A stretch of DNA of 64,000 nucleotides, taken from the NCBI GenBank assembly GCA_963768585.1, contig CAVYIF010000019.1, positions 124,001-188,000 of the forward strand. Direction: 5' to 3'. The notes under the pieces were generated by a model. The model did not search any database. It was not told where the DNA came from and saw only the letters and a program-made list of their open reading frames with translations. The number at the start of each line of letters is the position of its first letter. Position 1 is the stretch's first letter. The DNA is from CAVUNY01 sp963768585 (lineage in GTDB: Bacteria; Chloroflexota; Anaerolineae; Anaerolineales; Anaerolineaceae). A program made the translations under genes and the position numbers. Shown in pieces: positions 8,246 through 17,250 of this stretch.

Positions 8246-9469
8246 ATGCCCGAAAAAAGCTATCGTGTTTACGGCTACCGCTGGGTAATACTGGCAATGT
8301 TTATGTTGATAAATCTCACCATCCAGATCCTGTGGATCTGCTTTGCCCCCATCAGCGGGCCCGCGGCCCAGTTCTACGGCGTCTCGGACCTGCAGATTGG
8401 CTTCCTGGCCATGTCGTTCATGGTGGTTTATATCCCGTTTTCGATTCCGATTTCCTGGTTGATCGATACCCTTGGCTATCGCAAAGCAGTCGGCATCGGG
8501 GTCGGCATGATGGCCGTCTTTGGCCTGCTGCGTGCTTTCTTTGCCGCCGATTATGGTTGGGTGCTGGCTGCCACACTTGGCCTGGCGCTGGCTCAACCTT
8601 TCATCCTTAATGCGGTCAGCACGGTCGCCGCCAAATGGTTTCCGATTGAGGAGCGCGCGACCGCATCCGGCCTGGCGATCGTCGCCAGTTTTGTAGGAGT
8701 GGCGGTCGGCCAGGTCACTTCGCCCCTGCTCGTCTTGAGCGGCGGCATTCCCAATATGCTGATGATCTTCGGAATTGTTGCGGCAGCCTCCGCGGTGCTG
8801 TTTGTAGTGTTTACCCGCGAGGCACCACCGACCCCGCCCTGCCCACCCGGGCAGGAGACCCGCGCCTTGATGTTCGATGGTCTGAAATCCATGCTCAAAA
8901 TGAAAGACATCTGGCTGCTGCTTTTCCTCTTCCTGATTGGGATGGGCATCTTTAATGGCGTTTCTACCTGGATTGAAAATATCGTACGTCCGCGTGGATT
9001 CTCGATCACCGAAGCCGGTGACCTGGGTGGATTCTTGCTGTTGGGTGGTATTGTGGGTGCGATTGTCATTCCGCTCCTTTCCGATAAGCTCCGCCGGCGC
9101 AAGGTTTTCTTGCTGGTCGGGGTTGTTCTGGCAATCCCGGGCCTGATCGGTTTTACCTTTGCCGCCGACTATACCCTGTTGGTCATCTCCATGATCTGGC
9201 TGGGATTCTTCTTAATGAGCCTGGCCCCGATTGGCTACCAGTACGCGGCCGAGATCACCTTTCCCGCCCCCGAGGGTACTTCAAATGGGCTGCTCAACCT
9301 TGCCGGCCAGGCATCGGTGGTCTTTATCTATGGCATGCAGGCCTTCAAGAGCGCTGACGGAAGCTTCACCCTTTCGCTGGTCATTCTGGCGGTGATGCTG
9401 GTGATCAGCGGCTTGCTCGTCCCGGCCCTCAACGAGTTGGCTCTGGTCCGCTCCCCGGTGGAATCGTAA
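8246..9469 (+). CDS. Major facilitator superfamily transporter
   Basis: A 407-residue polytopic protein of about twelve membrane segments. The ATG at 8246 is preferred over an upstream in-frame ATG because AGGAG lies eight bases before it and the shorter protein begins MPEKSYRVYGYRWVIL, typical of this family. The loop after helix two (SWLIDTLGYRKAVGIG) is the MFS A-motif, and AAKWFPIEERATASGL is the conserved stretch of FLVCR-like and related MFS carriers. Substrate unknown; haem, choline and organic anions are possibilities for relatives. No linked catabolic gene helps. Confidence 0.85.
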   Translation: MPEKSYRVYGYRWVILAMFMLINLTIQILWICFAPISGPAAQFYGVSDLQIGFLAMSFMVVYIPFSIPISWLIDTLGYRKAVGIGVGMMAVFGLLRAFFAADYGWVLAATLGLALAQPFILNAVSTVAAKWFPIEERATASGLAIVASFVGVAVGQVTSPLLVLSGGIPNMLMIFGIVAAASAVLFVVFTREAPPTPPCPPGQETRALMFDGLKSMLKMKDIWLLLFLFLIGMGIFNGVSTWIENIVRPRGFSITEAGDLGGFLLLGGIVGAIVIPLLSDKLRRRKVFLLVGVVLAIPGLIGFTFAADYTLLVISMIWLGFFLMSLAPIGYQYAAEITFPAPEGTSNGLLNLAGQASVVFIYGMQAFKSADGSFTLSLVILAVMLVISGLLVPALNELALVRSPVES

Positions 9470-9575
9470 ACCGCGGAGACTCGCGGCGTGCCGATCCTTT
9501 CCTGAAATAGTTTTAACCCGGGCAGCGCGAACTGCGCAGCTGTCCGGATTTTCTTTTGCGAGACAAAAATTTTGG

Positions 9576-10475
9576 ATGTGCCTTTCTCCTGTGGACAAGT
9601 ACCCCTCTCTGACCAGTTTAGATAATCTCCTGGCGCGCATCTCGGACGCGCTGCGCGGCCTGCCGGGCGCCCAGGCATTGTATCTGTTTGGCTCGGCAGC
9701 CGACCCGGCTCGAAAAGATCGTTATTCCGACCTGGACCTGCGGGTGATCAGTTCGCGGTTCGAGCTCAGCCGGGCGGCCTGGCCGGCTGTTTTAAGCCGG
9801 GTCGGGAAATTGGCCCTGGTTTTTCAATTGGACCCTGACGACCCGGCCGCCCAGGAAACTGCCTTCACCCTCGGCTTCGAGGGCCAGAGCCTCTATCATA
9901 AAGTGGATTTTGGCATCACCGACTGGCGCCTGGCGGACGGATTTTTCAACCAGTTAGCAGGTAAGGTGCTGCTCTGGCAGCAGGGTGCGCTGGTCGAACC
10001 GCTGGAGGAGGCACCCCGAACCGCCTGGCGCCCCGCCTGGAATTCTCCGGGACATTTTCTGCTGGGTGAACTGCTCAGTTCCGTGCGCTATGTCAAGGCC
10101 CGCAAACGCCGGCAGCATTTAGCCTGCTGGCGCTTTTTGAGCGCCAAATTCAACGCCCTGCTGCGCTGCTATCATTGGAACCGGGATCCGCTCCACTTTC
10201 CGGAGGCCGCCATGAACACCTGGGACTTTATCGCCCTCGACCGCCAGCTTTCCGAGGACGAACGCCTGGGTTTGCTGTCAGGTCTGAAAGCCGCTTCGCC
10301 GCCCGAAATGGACCGCAGCCTGATTGAAATTACAGGCCGTATTGCCGCGCTCATCGACCCGGACTATCCTAAAAAAGACACGCACCAGGGCCCCTGGTGC
10401 GTGAAATGTTGCGCTTTATTCAGAACGAGCTTGTTATCGATTGACCCGTTATATTCCAGACCACGGCTCCTGTAG
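9576..10475 (+). CDS. Nucleotidyltransferase-domain protein
   Basis: A 299-residue protein. LYLFGSAADPARKDRYSDLDLRVI (about residues 35-58) is the GS-x(n)-D-x-D active-site motif of the DNA polymerase beta-like nucleotidyltransferases. The third carboxylate may be in HKVDFGITDW near residue 110. A helical C-terminal half follows. The start is uncertain: no good ribosome site precedes ATG 9576, and GTG 9591 is an alternative. The last 30 residues are translated from a hairpin at 10379-10401 and look non-conserved, so a late frame change is possible. Substrate unknown. Confidence 0.7.
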   Translation: MCLSPVDKYPSLTSLDNLLARISDALRGLPGAQALYLFGSAADPARKDRYSDLDLRVISSRFELSRAAWPAVLSRVGKLALVFQLDPDDPAAQETAFTLGFEGQSLYHKVDFGITDWRLADGFFNQLAGKVLLWQQGALVEPLEEAPRTAWRPAWNSPGHFLLGELLSSVRYVKARKRRQHLACWRFLSAKFNALLRCYHWNRDPLHFPEAAMNTWDFIALDRQLSEDERLGLLSGLKAASPPEMDRSLIEITGRIAALIDPDYPKKDTHQGPWCVKCCALFRTSLLSIDPLYSRPRLL

Positions 10476-10507
10476 AAAGACGTGGCGTGTTAGGAAAGGC
10501 TTGTCGC

Positions 10508-11344
10508 ATGCCAGACAATTCATTCTACGATCCGCAAGCGTTGGGCAGCTATTTTGATTCTTATGGCGAGCGTGAATGGCAGCGCCTGGTCGCCGCACCT
10601 CTCTCCGAGATCAGCCTGCATCTCCACCGCCACTACCTTGAAAAGTACATTGCCCCTGGCGCGCGCGTGCTCGAGATCGGCGCCGGGGCGGGTCGTTTCA
10701 CCCAGATTCTGGTGGAATTGGGCGCGCGCGTTGTGGCCGCGGATATTTCGGACGGGCAGCTCGACCTGAACCGCCAGCATGCCGCCGAACTGGGTTTTTC
10801 GAGCGGGGTGGAAGACTGGCGCCAGGCCGATATCTGCGATCTGAACGGCTTCGCAGATGCCTCTTTCGATGCCGTGGTGGCTTATGGCGGGCCGTTCAGC
10901 TATGTGCTCGACCGGCGAGATGCTGCCCTGGCGGAGTGCCTGCGCGTGCTCAAGCCGGGCGGAGCGCTGCTGATGAGCGTGATGTGCCTGTGGGGCAGCG
11001 TCCGCCGCCATCTGGCGGGCGTGCTCCAGGGAACGCCTCCCGAAGCCAACTGGCAGATCATTACTACCGGGGATATCACCCCCTATACCTATCCCGAGCG
11101 GCAGGACAATTTCATGCATCTCTTCCGCTCGTCCGAACTGCGCACCTGGCTGGAATCCGCCGGCCTCAAGCTGCTTGCCCTGTCTGCTTCAGGCTGCCTG
11201 GCATGGCCTGAGAGTCCCTTGATGGAAACGCTGCGCGGCGATGCGCATCTCTGGGAAGAACTGCTGCGCATGGAACTGGAAGCCAGCGCCGAACCCGGCT
11301 GCCTGGATATGGGCACCCATCTGATTGCCGCTGTGCGGAAGTAA
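10508..11344 (+). CDS. Class I SAM-dependent methyltransferase
   Basis: A 278-residue Rossmann methyltransferase. Motif I is VLEIGAGAGRFTQIL (about residues 56-70), motif II VVAADISDGQLD, motif IV DASFDAVVAYGGPFSYVL, and the post-motif LRVLKPGGALLMSVM is also standard. ATG 10508 follows AGGAAAGG by eight bases. The substrate-binding part is not recognisable, so the methyl acceptor is unknown. It follows the nucleotidyltransferase gene on the same strand with a 32-base gap. Confidence 0.85.
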   Translation: MPDNSFYDPQALGSYFDSYGEREWQRLVAAPLSEISLHLHRHYLEKYIAPGARVLEIGAGAGRFTQILVELGARVVAADISDGQLDLNRQHAAELGFSSGVEDWRQADICDLNGFADASFDAVVAYGGPFSYVLDRRDAALAECLRVLKPGGALLMSVMCLWGSVRRHLAGVLQGTPPEANWQIITTGDITPYTYPERQDNFMHLFRSSELRTWLESAGLKLLALSASGCLAWPESPLMETLRGDAHLWEELLRMELEASAEPGCLDMGTHLIAAVRK

Positions 11345-11365
11345 GACGTTAACCGGCGCCCCCGC

Positions 11366-11593
11366 TCAGCGGGCCGGGTTCGCCAGGCCGTCCAGCAAGG
11401 TCTGGGTGGCCGCCGCCACCTGGGCCACGGCCTGTTCGAAAACGGCCTGGTTGGCGCGGGATGGCACGCGGTAGCCGCTTACTTTACGCACGTACTGTAA
11501 GGCTGCGTCTTTGATCTCTTGCGTGGTGGGGGGCTGGTCTGCATCGCCGGTGGCGTTATTCTTGGGGCGCAGCTGCTTGATATTACGGCACAT
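11366..11593 (-). CDS. DUF2277 family small protein
   Basis: A 75-residue protein beginning MCRNIKQLRPK, with the family pattern QEIKDAALQYVRKVSGYRVPS.AN and AVAQVAAATQTLLDGL at the end. These are the hallmarks of DUF2277, a small cytosolic family of unknown function present in many bacteria. The frame is open further upstream, but the MCRNIK start is the conserved one. It lies 31 bases downstream of the inositol-phosphatase-like gene, so the two are probably co-transcribed. Confidence 0.85.
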   Translation of the reverse strand: MCRNIKQLRPKNNATGDADQPPTTQEIKDAALQYVRKVSGYRVPSRANQAVFEQAVAQVAAATQTLLDGLANPAR

Positions 11594-11624
11594 ACTTGCT
11601 CCTTGTTCAATATTCTGAAAGAGC

Positions 11625-12335
11625 TTATCCCGGCAGAACCTGTATCCACCGGCGCAGCGCATCGAAGGCAGCCGGCAGCCCCGCCAGCAGCGGCTCGCGG
11701 ATCGAACGCCCGTCCAGCAGCTCGGCCGGGTCAAACTTCCGGCCGGAGAGGTAAGACAGTTCTACGCCAACCGCCTGGGCCAAAGGCAGCACCCCGGCGA
11801 TATCCCACAGGCTGGTGGTGCGGGTCAGCATACCCACTGCCGCGCCGCTCGCCACGTAGGCCAGATGCGCCGCCGTCGAACCCATCGAGCGAATGCGCGG
11901 GGCGCCGATCTTGAAGTAATGGTGAAATTCCGAGGGTACGCCCAGAAAGGTCAGCGGGTTGTCCGGATCGAAAGTTTCCAGCCGGGGCATAGGTCGCTGG
12001 TTGTACCAGGCTTCCCGGGTTGTGCCGGAATACAGCTCGCCGGTCACCGGCAGGTAGAACCCGCCGGCGTAAGGCAGCCCGCCGCGCAGCACACCGGCTG
12101 AAATTCCCCACACCGGCAGCCCGCTGGCGAAGGCCCGCGTGCCGTCGATCGGGTCGAGCGCCCAGGCAAAACTGGCTTCCCCTGCCGAACCTTTCAGTGC
12201 CGGATGCAGCCCGCTTTCCTCAGACAGGATCAGGTGGCCGGGGTAGCGGGCCTGGATGCGCTCGATAAGCATGGCCTCCACCTGGCGGTCGACGGCCGTC
12301 ACCGGGCTGCGGTCGGCTTTCAGTTCAGCCTTCAT
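11625..12335 (-). CDS. Inositol monophosphatase family protein (N-terminus frame-shifted)
   Basis: A 236-residue frame with the family signatures: KADRSPVTAVDR, the metal-binding Glu pair in LILSEESG, the DPIDGTRAFASGLPVWG active-site loop, and a late TTSLWDIAGVLPLA. Such enzymes cleave phosphate from inositol, histidinol or 3'-phosphoadenosine phosphate. The usual first helix is missing from this frame, but a different frame begins at ATG 12469 with MTEAEIDLDFLNACLREAGA, a good family N-terminus that stops near 12335. The gene therefore probably starts at 12469 and carries an indel between about 12340 and 12395, next to a CCTCCCT/AGGGAGG palindrome. Confidence 0.75.
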   Translation of the reverse strand: MKAELKADRSPVTAVDRQVEAMLIERIQARYPGHLILSEESGLHPALKGSAGEASFAWALDPIDGTRAFASGLPVWGISAGVLRGGLPYAGGFYLPVTGELYSGTTREAWYNQRPMPRLETFDPDNPLTFLGVPSEFHHYFKIGAPRIRSMGSTAAHLAYVASGAAVGMLTRTTSLWDIAGVLPLAQAVGVELSYLSGRKFDPAELLDGRSIREPLLAGLPAAFDALRRWIQVLPG

Positions 12336-12469
12336 TTGTCCATGAGTCGTGCCACGCTGTGTGCCTCCCTCAGGGAGGTCGGAGAGGAGCTGTATTGAGC
12401 CAGGGCCAGCGCGCCCGCTTCGCGCAGGCAGGCGTTTAAGAAATCAAGATCGATCTCTGCTTCGGTCAT

Positions 12470-12784
12470 TTAGGCGTTCCTCCTGTGGAGGATTTTACCT
12501 TAAACAGTCGGGCAGCCAGCCTGATAAAAAACCTAAGTTGCTACCTGTCACGATATCATTGCGAGACCGGTGAATTTTCCGGTTCGAAGCAATCTTTACT
12601 GCCATTTTCAGACTGCTTCGTCGCCCGCGAAGAACTCTCGCGAGGCTCCTCGCAGTGACATTTTTTGAGATTTATTTCAAGGTGGTAACTTGAGTTAAAT
12701 ATTTTTCAGACACGTTGATCGACTGAACTTCGTTGGCATGTAATATTGGGATGTTGGGGTAAAATGAATCTCGGAGAAACCCTT
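12470..12784. other. Intergenic region with repeat and FGGY promoter
   Basis: A 315-base region between divergent genes. It holds the inverted-repeat element annotated separately and, at its right end, the GGAG ribosome site of the sugar kinase. No coding frame is convincing. Confidence 0.5.
12546..12660. repeat. Interspersed inverted-repeat element (REP/MITE-like)
   Basis: The ends are imperfect inverted copies (TGTCA..CATTGCGAGAC at the left, CTCCTCGCAGTGACA at the right), and an inner pair GAAGCAATCTT / AGACTGCTTC is also inverted. The words TTGCGAG, GAAGCAATC and GCTTCGTCGC are typical of small non-coding palindromic repeats scattered in many environmental bacterial genomes. It has no coding capacity. 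Confidence 0.65.
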
Positions 12785-14332
12785 ATGCCTGAAAATCTGC
12801 TGGCGATTGATAACGGCACCCAATCGGTGCGTGCCTTGCTGTTTGACCCCCGCGGAAATTTGCTCGCCAAATCTCGTGTTCCACTGACTTACGCCGGAGA
12901 GACCCAGGGCATTGGCGAGCAGGCCCCGGTTGCTTTCTGGCAGGCGGTCTGCCAGGCCTGCCAGGCGCTCTGGCAGCAGCCGGGCGTCGACCGCGCCAGC
13001 ATCGCCGCAGTGTCGTTGACTACCCAGCGTTCCACGGTCATCAATCTCGACGAGCACGGCGAGGCGCTCCGTCCGGCGATCGTGTGGTTCGACCAGCGCC
13101 GCACCCCTGGCCTGCCGCCGCTTGGCGGGTTGTGGGGGCTGGCTTTTATGCTTTCGGGGATGACCGATACGGTCAACTACCTGATGGCCGAAGCCGAAGC
13201 CAATTGGATCCGCACCTCCCAGCCTGACGTGTGGCGCCGGACTCGCCACTACCTGTTTCTCTCCGGTTACCTGACCCACTGCCTGACCGGACGCTATGTC
13301 GATTCGGTCGGCTGCCAGGTGGGTTATGTCCCCTTCGATTACAAACGCCAGCAGTGGTCGCGCTGGTATGATTGGAAATGGCAGGCCGTGCCCATGGATA
13401 AGGCCATCTTGCCTGACCTGGTGCCCGTCGCCGGGCGTCTGGGTAAGATTACCCCTGAGGCCAGCCAGGCGACTGGCATTCCGGCTGGCCTGCCGTTGAT
13501 CGCCGCCGCCGCCGACAAAGCCTGTGAGGTGATCGGTGCGGGGGCGCTCGATCCGCATATCGCCTGCCTGAGCTACGGCACAACCGCGACCATCAACACC
13601 ACACACCGGCGCTACATTGAATCCATTCCGCTCATTCCACCCTACCCGGCTGCCGTCCCAGGCGCCTATAACCTTGAAGCCCAGATTTACCGCGGCTTTT
13701 GGATGGTGACCTGGTTCATGCAGGAGTTTGGCCTGGCCGAGCAGCGCCTGGCTGCCGAGCGTGGGGTAGAGGTGGAGGCGCTGTTTGACAACTTGCTGCT
13801 GGCTGTGCCGCCTGGTTCAGATGGCCTGGTGCTCCAACCCTATTGGTCGCCTGGCCTGCGCAGCCCTGGCCCGGAGGCGCGCGGCGCGGTGATCGGTTTC
13901 AACGATGGCCATACCCGCGCTCATCTGTACCGCGCCATTCTTGAAGGCATTGCCTATGCCCTGCGAGAAGGTGCTGAGCGTGCCAGCCGGCGCAGTGGGG
14001 TGCCGCTAACGGCGCTGCGCATCGCCGGCGGCGGCAGCCAGAGCCGGGCTGCCATGCAGCTCACTGCCGATGTTTTTGGCTTGCCGGCCTCTCGCCCGCA
14101 CGTTTACGAGGCTTCCGGCCTGGGCGCAGCCATCGACGCCGCAGTAGGGGTGGGCATCCATGCGGATTTTGAAACCGCTGTGTCCGAAATGACCCATATC
14201 GGAGAGACTTTCGAGCCAGATATGGCCGTCCATCATGTCTACGACCATATCTACCACAACGTTTATCAGAAGATGTACCCCCGTCTTCAGCCGCTCTACC
14301 GCGCCATTCAAAAATTGTCCGAGAAGAATTAA
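12785..14332 (+). CDS. FGGY-family carbohydrate kinase
   Basis: A 515-residue sugar kinase of the xylulokinase/glycerol kinase fold that phosphorylates a sugar or polyol with ATP. ATG 12785 is used because GGAG lies eight bases upstream and the protein then begins MPENLLAIDNGTQSVRALLF, the FGGY phosphate-binding motif. The second ATP domain shows LSYGTTATINTT and RIAGGGSQSRAAMQLTADVFGLP, the FGGY signature 2 region. The catalytic Asp is likely in VWFDQRR. Substrate is unclear; with araA and GH genes nearby, a pentulose or polyol is plausible. Confidence 0.87.
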   Translation: MPENLLAIDNGTQSVRALLFDPRGNLLAKSRVPLTYAGETQGIGEQAPVAFWQAVCQACQALWQQPGVDRASIAAVSLTTQRSTVINLDEHGEALRPAIVWFDQRRTPGLPPLGGLWGLAFMLSGMTDTVNYLMAEAEANWIRTSQPDVWRRTRHYLFLSGYLTHCLTGRYVDSVGCQVGYVPFDYKRQQWSRWYDWKWQAVPMDKAILPDLVPVAGRLGKITPEASQATGIPAGLPLIAAAADKACEVIGAGALDPHIACLSYGTTATINTTHRRYIESIPLIPPYPAAVPGAYNLEAQIYRGFWMVTWFMQEFGLAEQRLAAERGVEVEALFDNLLLAVPPGSDGLVLQPYWSPGLRSPGPEARGAVIGFNDGHTRAHLYRAILEGIAYALREGAERASRRSGVPLTALRIAGGGSQSRAAMQLTADVFGLPASRPHVYEASGLGAAIDAAVGVGIHADFETAVSEMTHIGETFEPDMAVHHVYDHIYHNVYQKMYPRLQPLYRAIQKLSEKN

Positions 14333-14348
14333 TCCAGGCTTTACGGCC

Positions 14349-14880
14349 TTATTCCTCCGGCGCATCCAGCGAGATATCAACCCGCTGGCTGCCGTCGGTT
14401 TCCAGGCTTGCGGTGTTTTGAGTTGCCAGACTGTGTGAAAGCAGCGCTCGCAGCCGGCCGGCATCGATGGTTTCATCGATATCCACTGACAGCCGGCAGT
14501 CGGTGTAATGCACCCGTCGAGCGCATATATCCGGTAGGCATCCCCGTAGCGGATCAGCAGATCCTGTTCCTCCGCCCAACACATAACCAGAAAAATGGGG
14601 AAATATACGAAGCCAAATATAACCAGGGCGGGCGAGTGCAGTAGAAATCCGATCCATAACCAACTGAAGACCTCGCCCGCGGCCTGCGGATGACGAATCC
14701 GGGTATAGATCCCGCGATATATCGTATGTTCTTTTTTTGGGGCGACCGCTTCCGGGCCAGCATCTCTCAACCCGATGATCATCAGGCCTATGGACCAGTA
14801 ACCTTTTCCAAATCTGCCGGACCGACGCTCAAGACGTAAAAATATAGAAATAACAGGCTGACGAAAATTAAGATGGTGAA
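14349..14880 (-). pseudogene. Isoprenylcysteine carboxylmethyltransferase-like gene, broken
   Basis: Three frames each hold part of one membrane methyltransferase of the ICMT/PEMT type. Frame one (about 14880-14790) reads ILIFVSLLFLYFYVLSVG, a membrane helix. Frame two (14803-14525) holds the signature GIYTRIRHPQAAGE and WAEEQDLLIRYGDAYRIY, which bind S-adenosylmethionine in the family. Frame three (about 14525-14349) gives an acidic tail ending in SQRVDISLDAPEE. At least two indels separate them, and no start codon precedes the first helix. It lies tail to tail with the sugar kinase. It is either a decayed gene or a mis-assembled one. Confidence 0.65.
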
Positions 14881-14915
14881 ATTGGATCGTGGCTTCGCTC
14901 AGGTGAACCGGTTGG

Positions 14916-16421
14916 TTAGATCTGCAGCCGCACCTCAATCTCCCGTCCGGGTCCGGCGTCGTAGCTGATCTCCAACCATTCCGGCTGGCGGCTCACCTGG
15001 GTGCTGGCTGGGGAAGCATTTACCCTGACGGTCAGGTCGGGCATGACCCAGACTTCAGGATGCAGGTCGTTCTCCGTCAGGCCGGGTGCGTAAATTTGAA
15101 AAGTCAGCATCCCGCTGCCCTGAATGGTCAGCGTGCGTCCTGCGACCACGGCGTCCACCGGTTCGGCGTGCACCAGGCGCATCCAGCCCACGCCACGTGC
15201 TCCCGCAGGGGAGCCCACGCTGTGGGGAGCGGCTCGCCCCTGGCGCACCCCAAGGGGTGTCCAGTGCAGGGTGGCGGAATGGAACTGCGTATAGCCTTGT
15301 TTGGAGCGGCTGGTATGTTCGGCGCCCCACATGAAGTTCTCTTCAAGCCAGGCGGTTGCCGTGCGGCGCGGTTCGGAAGCGATGACGTGTTCCACCTGGC
15401 GCGGACCCTGGAAGGCCAGGAAGTGGGCCCGGGCCTCTTCCGGCACCGCCGCGCCGAGCAGGGCGGCGCAGGGCGAATAGAAAAATCCGAGCGTATGCGC
15501 AAAAGGCAGCTCGATATCCGGGAAGGGTGCCTGCTCCTGCCCGGTCACCAACCAGATCCACTCGCCTACCACGGCGGCATAGTGCGTCATATCCATGCCG
15601 TAGGCCCGGTCAAACGGCCCGCACAGGTTGCGCAGCCCGGCGTGGTAGTAGCGGCTGATGTCGGTCCACAGCATTCCTTCCATTTCCGCTCCCAGGCGGC
15701 GCAGCACGCTTGAACCGTACGCGCGCCACAGCGCCAGGGCGTATAGATCTACCCCATAGTAAGTGGGTGAGTTGTATTCTTCGAATGCCTGGTTGGGCCG
15801 GAACAGGTCGTAGATCGCCTGGGCCATTTCTTCGCCGCGTGCAAACCAGGCCGGTTCATTCAAGCGCTCACCGGCGGCGCACAGCATAAATGCGTGCATC
15901 AGGGCGATATTGGTGTAGGTGGCGGGCAGTGGGCGAGCCAGGGCCCCGGCGACCGCCAGGCGCGTGGCGGCATCGATCCGTTCCACGATGCGCTTTGGCA
16001 GCAGCCCTTCGTATTCGACCAGCAGAATCTGCAGTGGGGTGATGATAAACTCGCGCCAGTTGGGGTCGTAATCCCGCCATTCGCGCGCACCGGGTTGGGG
16101 CAGGGGCTCTTCCGGCGAACGGGCAAAGGTGCCGTGGTAGGGTTGGTCTGGGGCATCAATCTGGTGGTCGAGGACGGCCTCAATGGCATGCAGCGCGCGG
16201 AACACGTCCGATCCCTGGCGGCGCAGGAACAGGCCGGTCACGTACCAGATCGTGTCGCGCACCAGGTGGGAGCGCCGCCGCGCACCGTGCGCGGTCGATT
16301 CATATCCTGGATACCAGAGCAGCCCGCTGGCCTCGTCCCAGAAGGGGTCGGCCCAGGCGGTGGAAAGCTCCGCCAGTTGGCGGGCGTGCGGTTCGAGCGA
16401 AGAAAGCGATTTGAAAGACAT
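14916..16421 (-). CDS. Predicted alpha/alpha-toroid protein, possible polysaccharide-active enzyme
   Basis: A protein of about 501 residues; ATG 16421 is chosen because AGGA sits six bases upstream, although the frame is open further back. The first 350 residues are helix-rich with many aromatic and acidic residues (ESTAHGARRRSHLVRDTIWY, ALMHAFMLCAAGERL, EEYNSPTYYGVDLYAL), in the style of six-hairpin glycosidases and heparinase-like lyases. The C-terminal 130 residues look like a beta-sandwich. No signal peptide is visible. I do not recognise the exact family. Proximity to a sugar kinase and glycosidases fits carbohydrate work. Confidence 0.6.
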   Translation of the reverse strand: MSFKSLSSLEPHARQLAELSTAWADPFWDEASGLLWYPGYESTAHGARRRSHLVRDTIWYVTGLFLRRQGSDVFRALHAIEAVLDHQIDAPDQPYHGTFARSPEEPLPQPGAREWRDYDPNWREFIITPLQILLVEYEGLLPKRIVERIDAATRLAVAGALARPLPATYTNIALMHAFMLCAAGERLNEPAWFARGEEMAQAIYDLFRPNQAFEEYNSPTYYGVDLYALALWRAYGSSVLRRLGAEMEGMLWTDISRYYHAGLRNLCGPFDRAYGMDMTHYAAVVGEWIWLVTGQEQAPFPDIELPFAHTLGFFYSPCAALLGAAVPEEARAHFLAFQGPRQVEHVIASEPRRTATAWLEENFMWGAEHTSRSKQGYTQFHSATLHWTPLGVRQGRAAPHSVGSPAGARGVGWMRLVHAEPVDAVVAGRTLTIQGSGMLTFQIYAPGLTENDLHPEVWVMPDLTVRVNASPASTQVSRQPEWLEISYDAGPGREIEVRLQI

Positions 16422-16544
16422 GTTCATTCCTTGCTGCGCGAAGTGCGCCTTCAGTATGTGACAGGGATAACGTACTGTTGAAATTATAGCCCGGCCGGCC
16501 CGGTTGAAGTGCCTGAAACCGCCGTAGAAAGTGGACGAGACCCG

Positions 16545-17246
16545 ATGAACCAGGAACTGGCCGGGTATGCTAAACTTGTCTGCATGCATTTCTACTCTCA
16601 TCTGGTGGTGGCGCAGGCCCTGCTTCCCCATCTCCAACCAGTCAGCCTGCCGGAATATTACTGGGGCGCCGTCGCACCCGATATTCGTTATGCCGCCGGG
16701 ATGCGCCGCAAACAGACCCACCGTCCGGCTGCGGAAGTGCGCGGTTGGTTGGATTCTGCACCTGAGATGCACGATTTTATTCTGGGTTACCTGGTTCATA
16801 TTCTCACCGATGAGCGTGATGCGGCCGGTACCTTATACGACGGCTTCCCTATCCGTGCCATCCGGCGTCGTTTGCCGCGCTCCCTGGCAGCGGCGCTGCT
16901 CGAGTCGGCTTATATAGATTCGGTCCCTCTGGCGGTGCAGCTTGCCGGGACGGATAATGCCCTGCTGCAAGAGATGGGCGTGCCGCGGGCGCTGTTGACG
17001 CCTTTTGCCCAGGCTGCCAACCGCTACGCATCCGCGCCCTCCCTGCCGGTAGCGCTCGAACTGCTCTCCGGCCTGGGTCTGCAGGGAAGCCCTCGACTGC
17101 AACGCTACCTGCGTATTGCCCGCTGGCTTGAAAGCTATCCGCGTGTGCGGCGCCTCGTGACGAGCCGGGTAGATGTGATCGGAGTGACCCGCCGCATTAT
17201 GGACGATTTGCTGCGGCAAATTCCGCTTTATTTGCGATATACTTAA
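16545..17246 (+). CDS. Zinc-dependent phospholipase C-like protein
   Basis: A 233-residue protein; MNQEL start chosen, with MHFYSHL 13 codons later as an alternative. HFYSHLVVAQALLPHL, YYWGAVAPDIRYAAGM and MHDFILGYLVHILTDERDA resemble the helical zinc-dependent phospholipase C-like family, where His and Asp residues at such positions hold zinc ions. There is no signal peptide, so an intracellular metal-dependent hydrolase is as likely as a phospholipase. It ends four bases before the next gene, the DUF4129 protein, so it may lead that operon. Confidence 0.55.
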   Translation: MNQELAGYAKLVCMHFYSHLVVAQALLPHLQPVSLPEYYWGAVAPDIRYAAGMRRKQTHRPAAEVRGWLDSAPEMHDFILGYLVHILTDERDAAGTLYDGFPIRAIRRRLPRSLAAALLESAYIDSVPLAVQLAGTDNALLQEMGVPRALLTPFAQAANRYASAPSLPVALELLSGLGLQGSPRLQRYLRIARWLESYPRVRRLVTSRVDVIGVTRRIMDDLLRQIPLYLRYT

Positions 17247-17250
17247 TCTT

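Noticed and set aside
10379..10401. Hairpin inside the nucleotidyltransferase frame as a terminator
   Set aside because: A 10-bp stem is real but no T-run follows and the frame runs through it; left as a note on the uncertain C-terminus.
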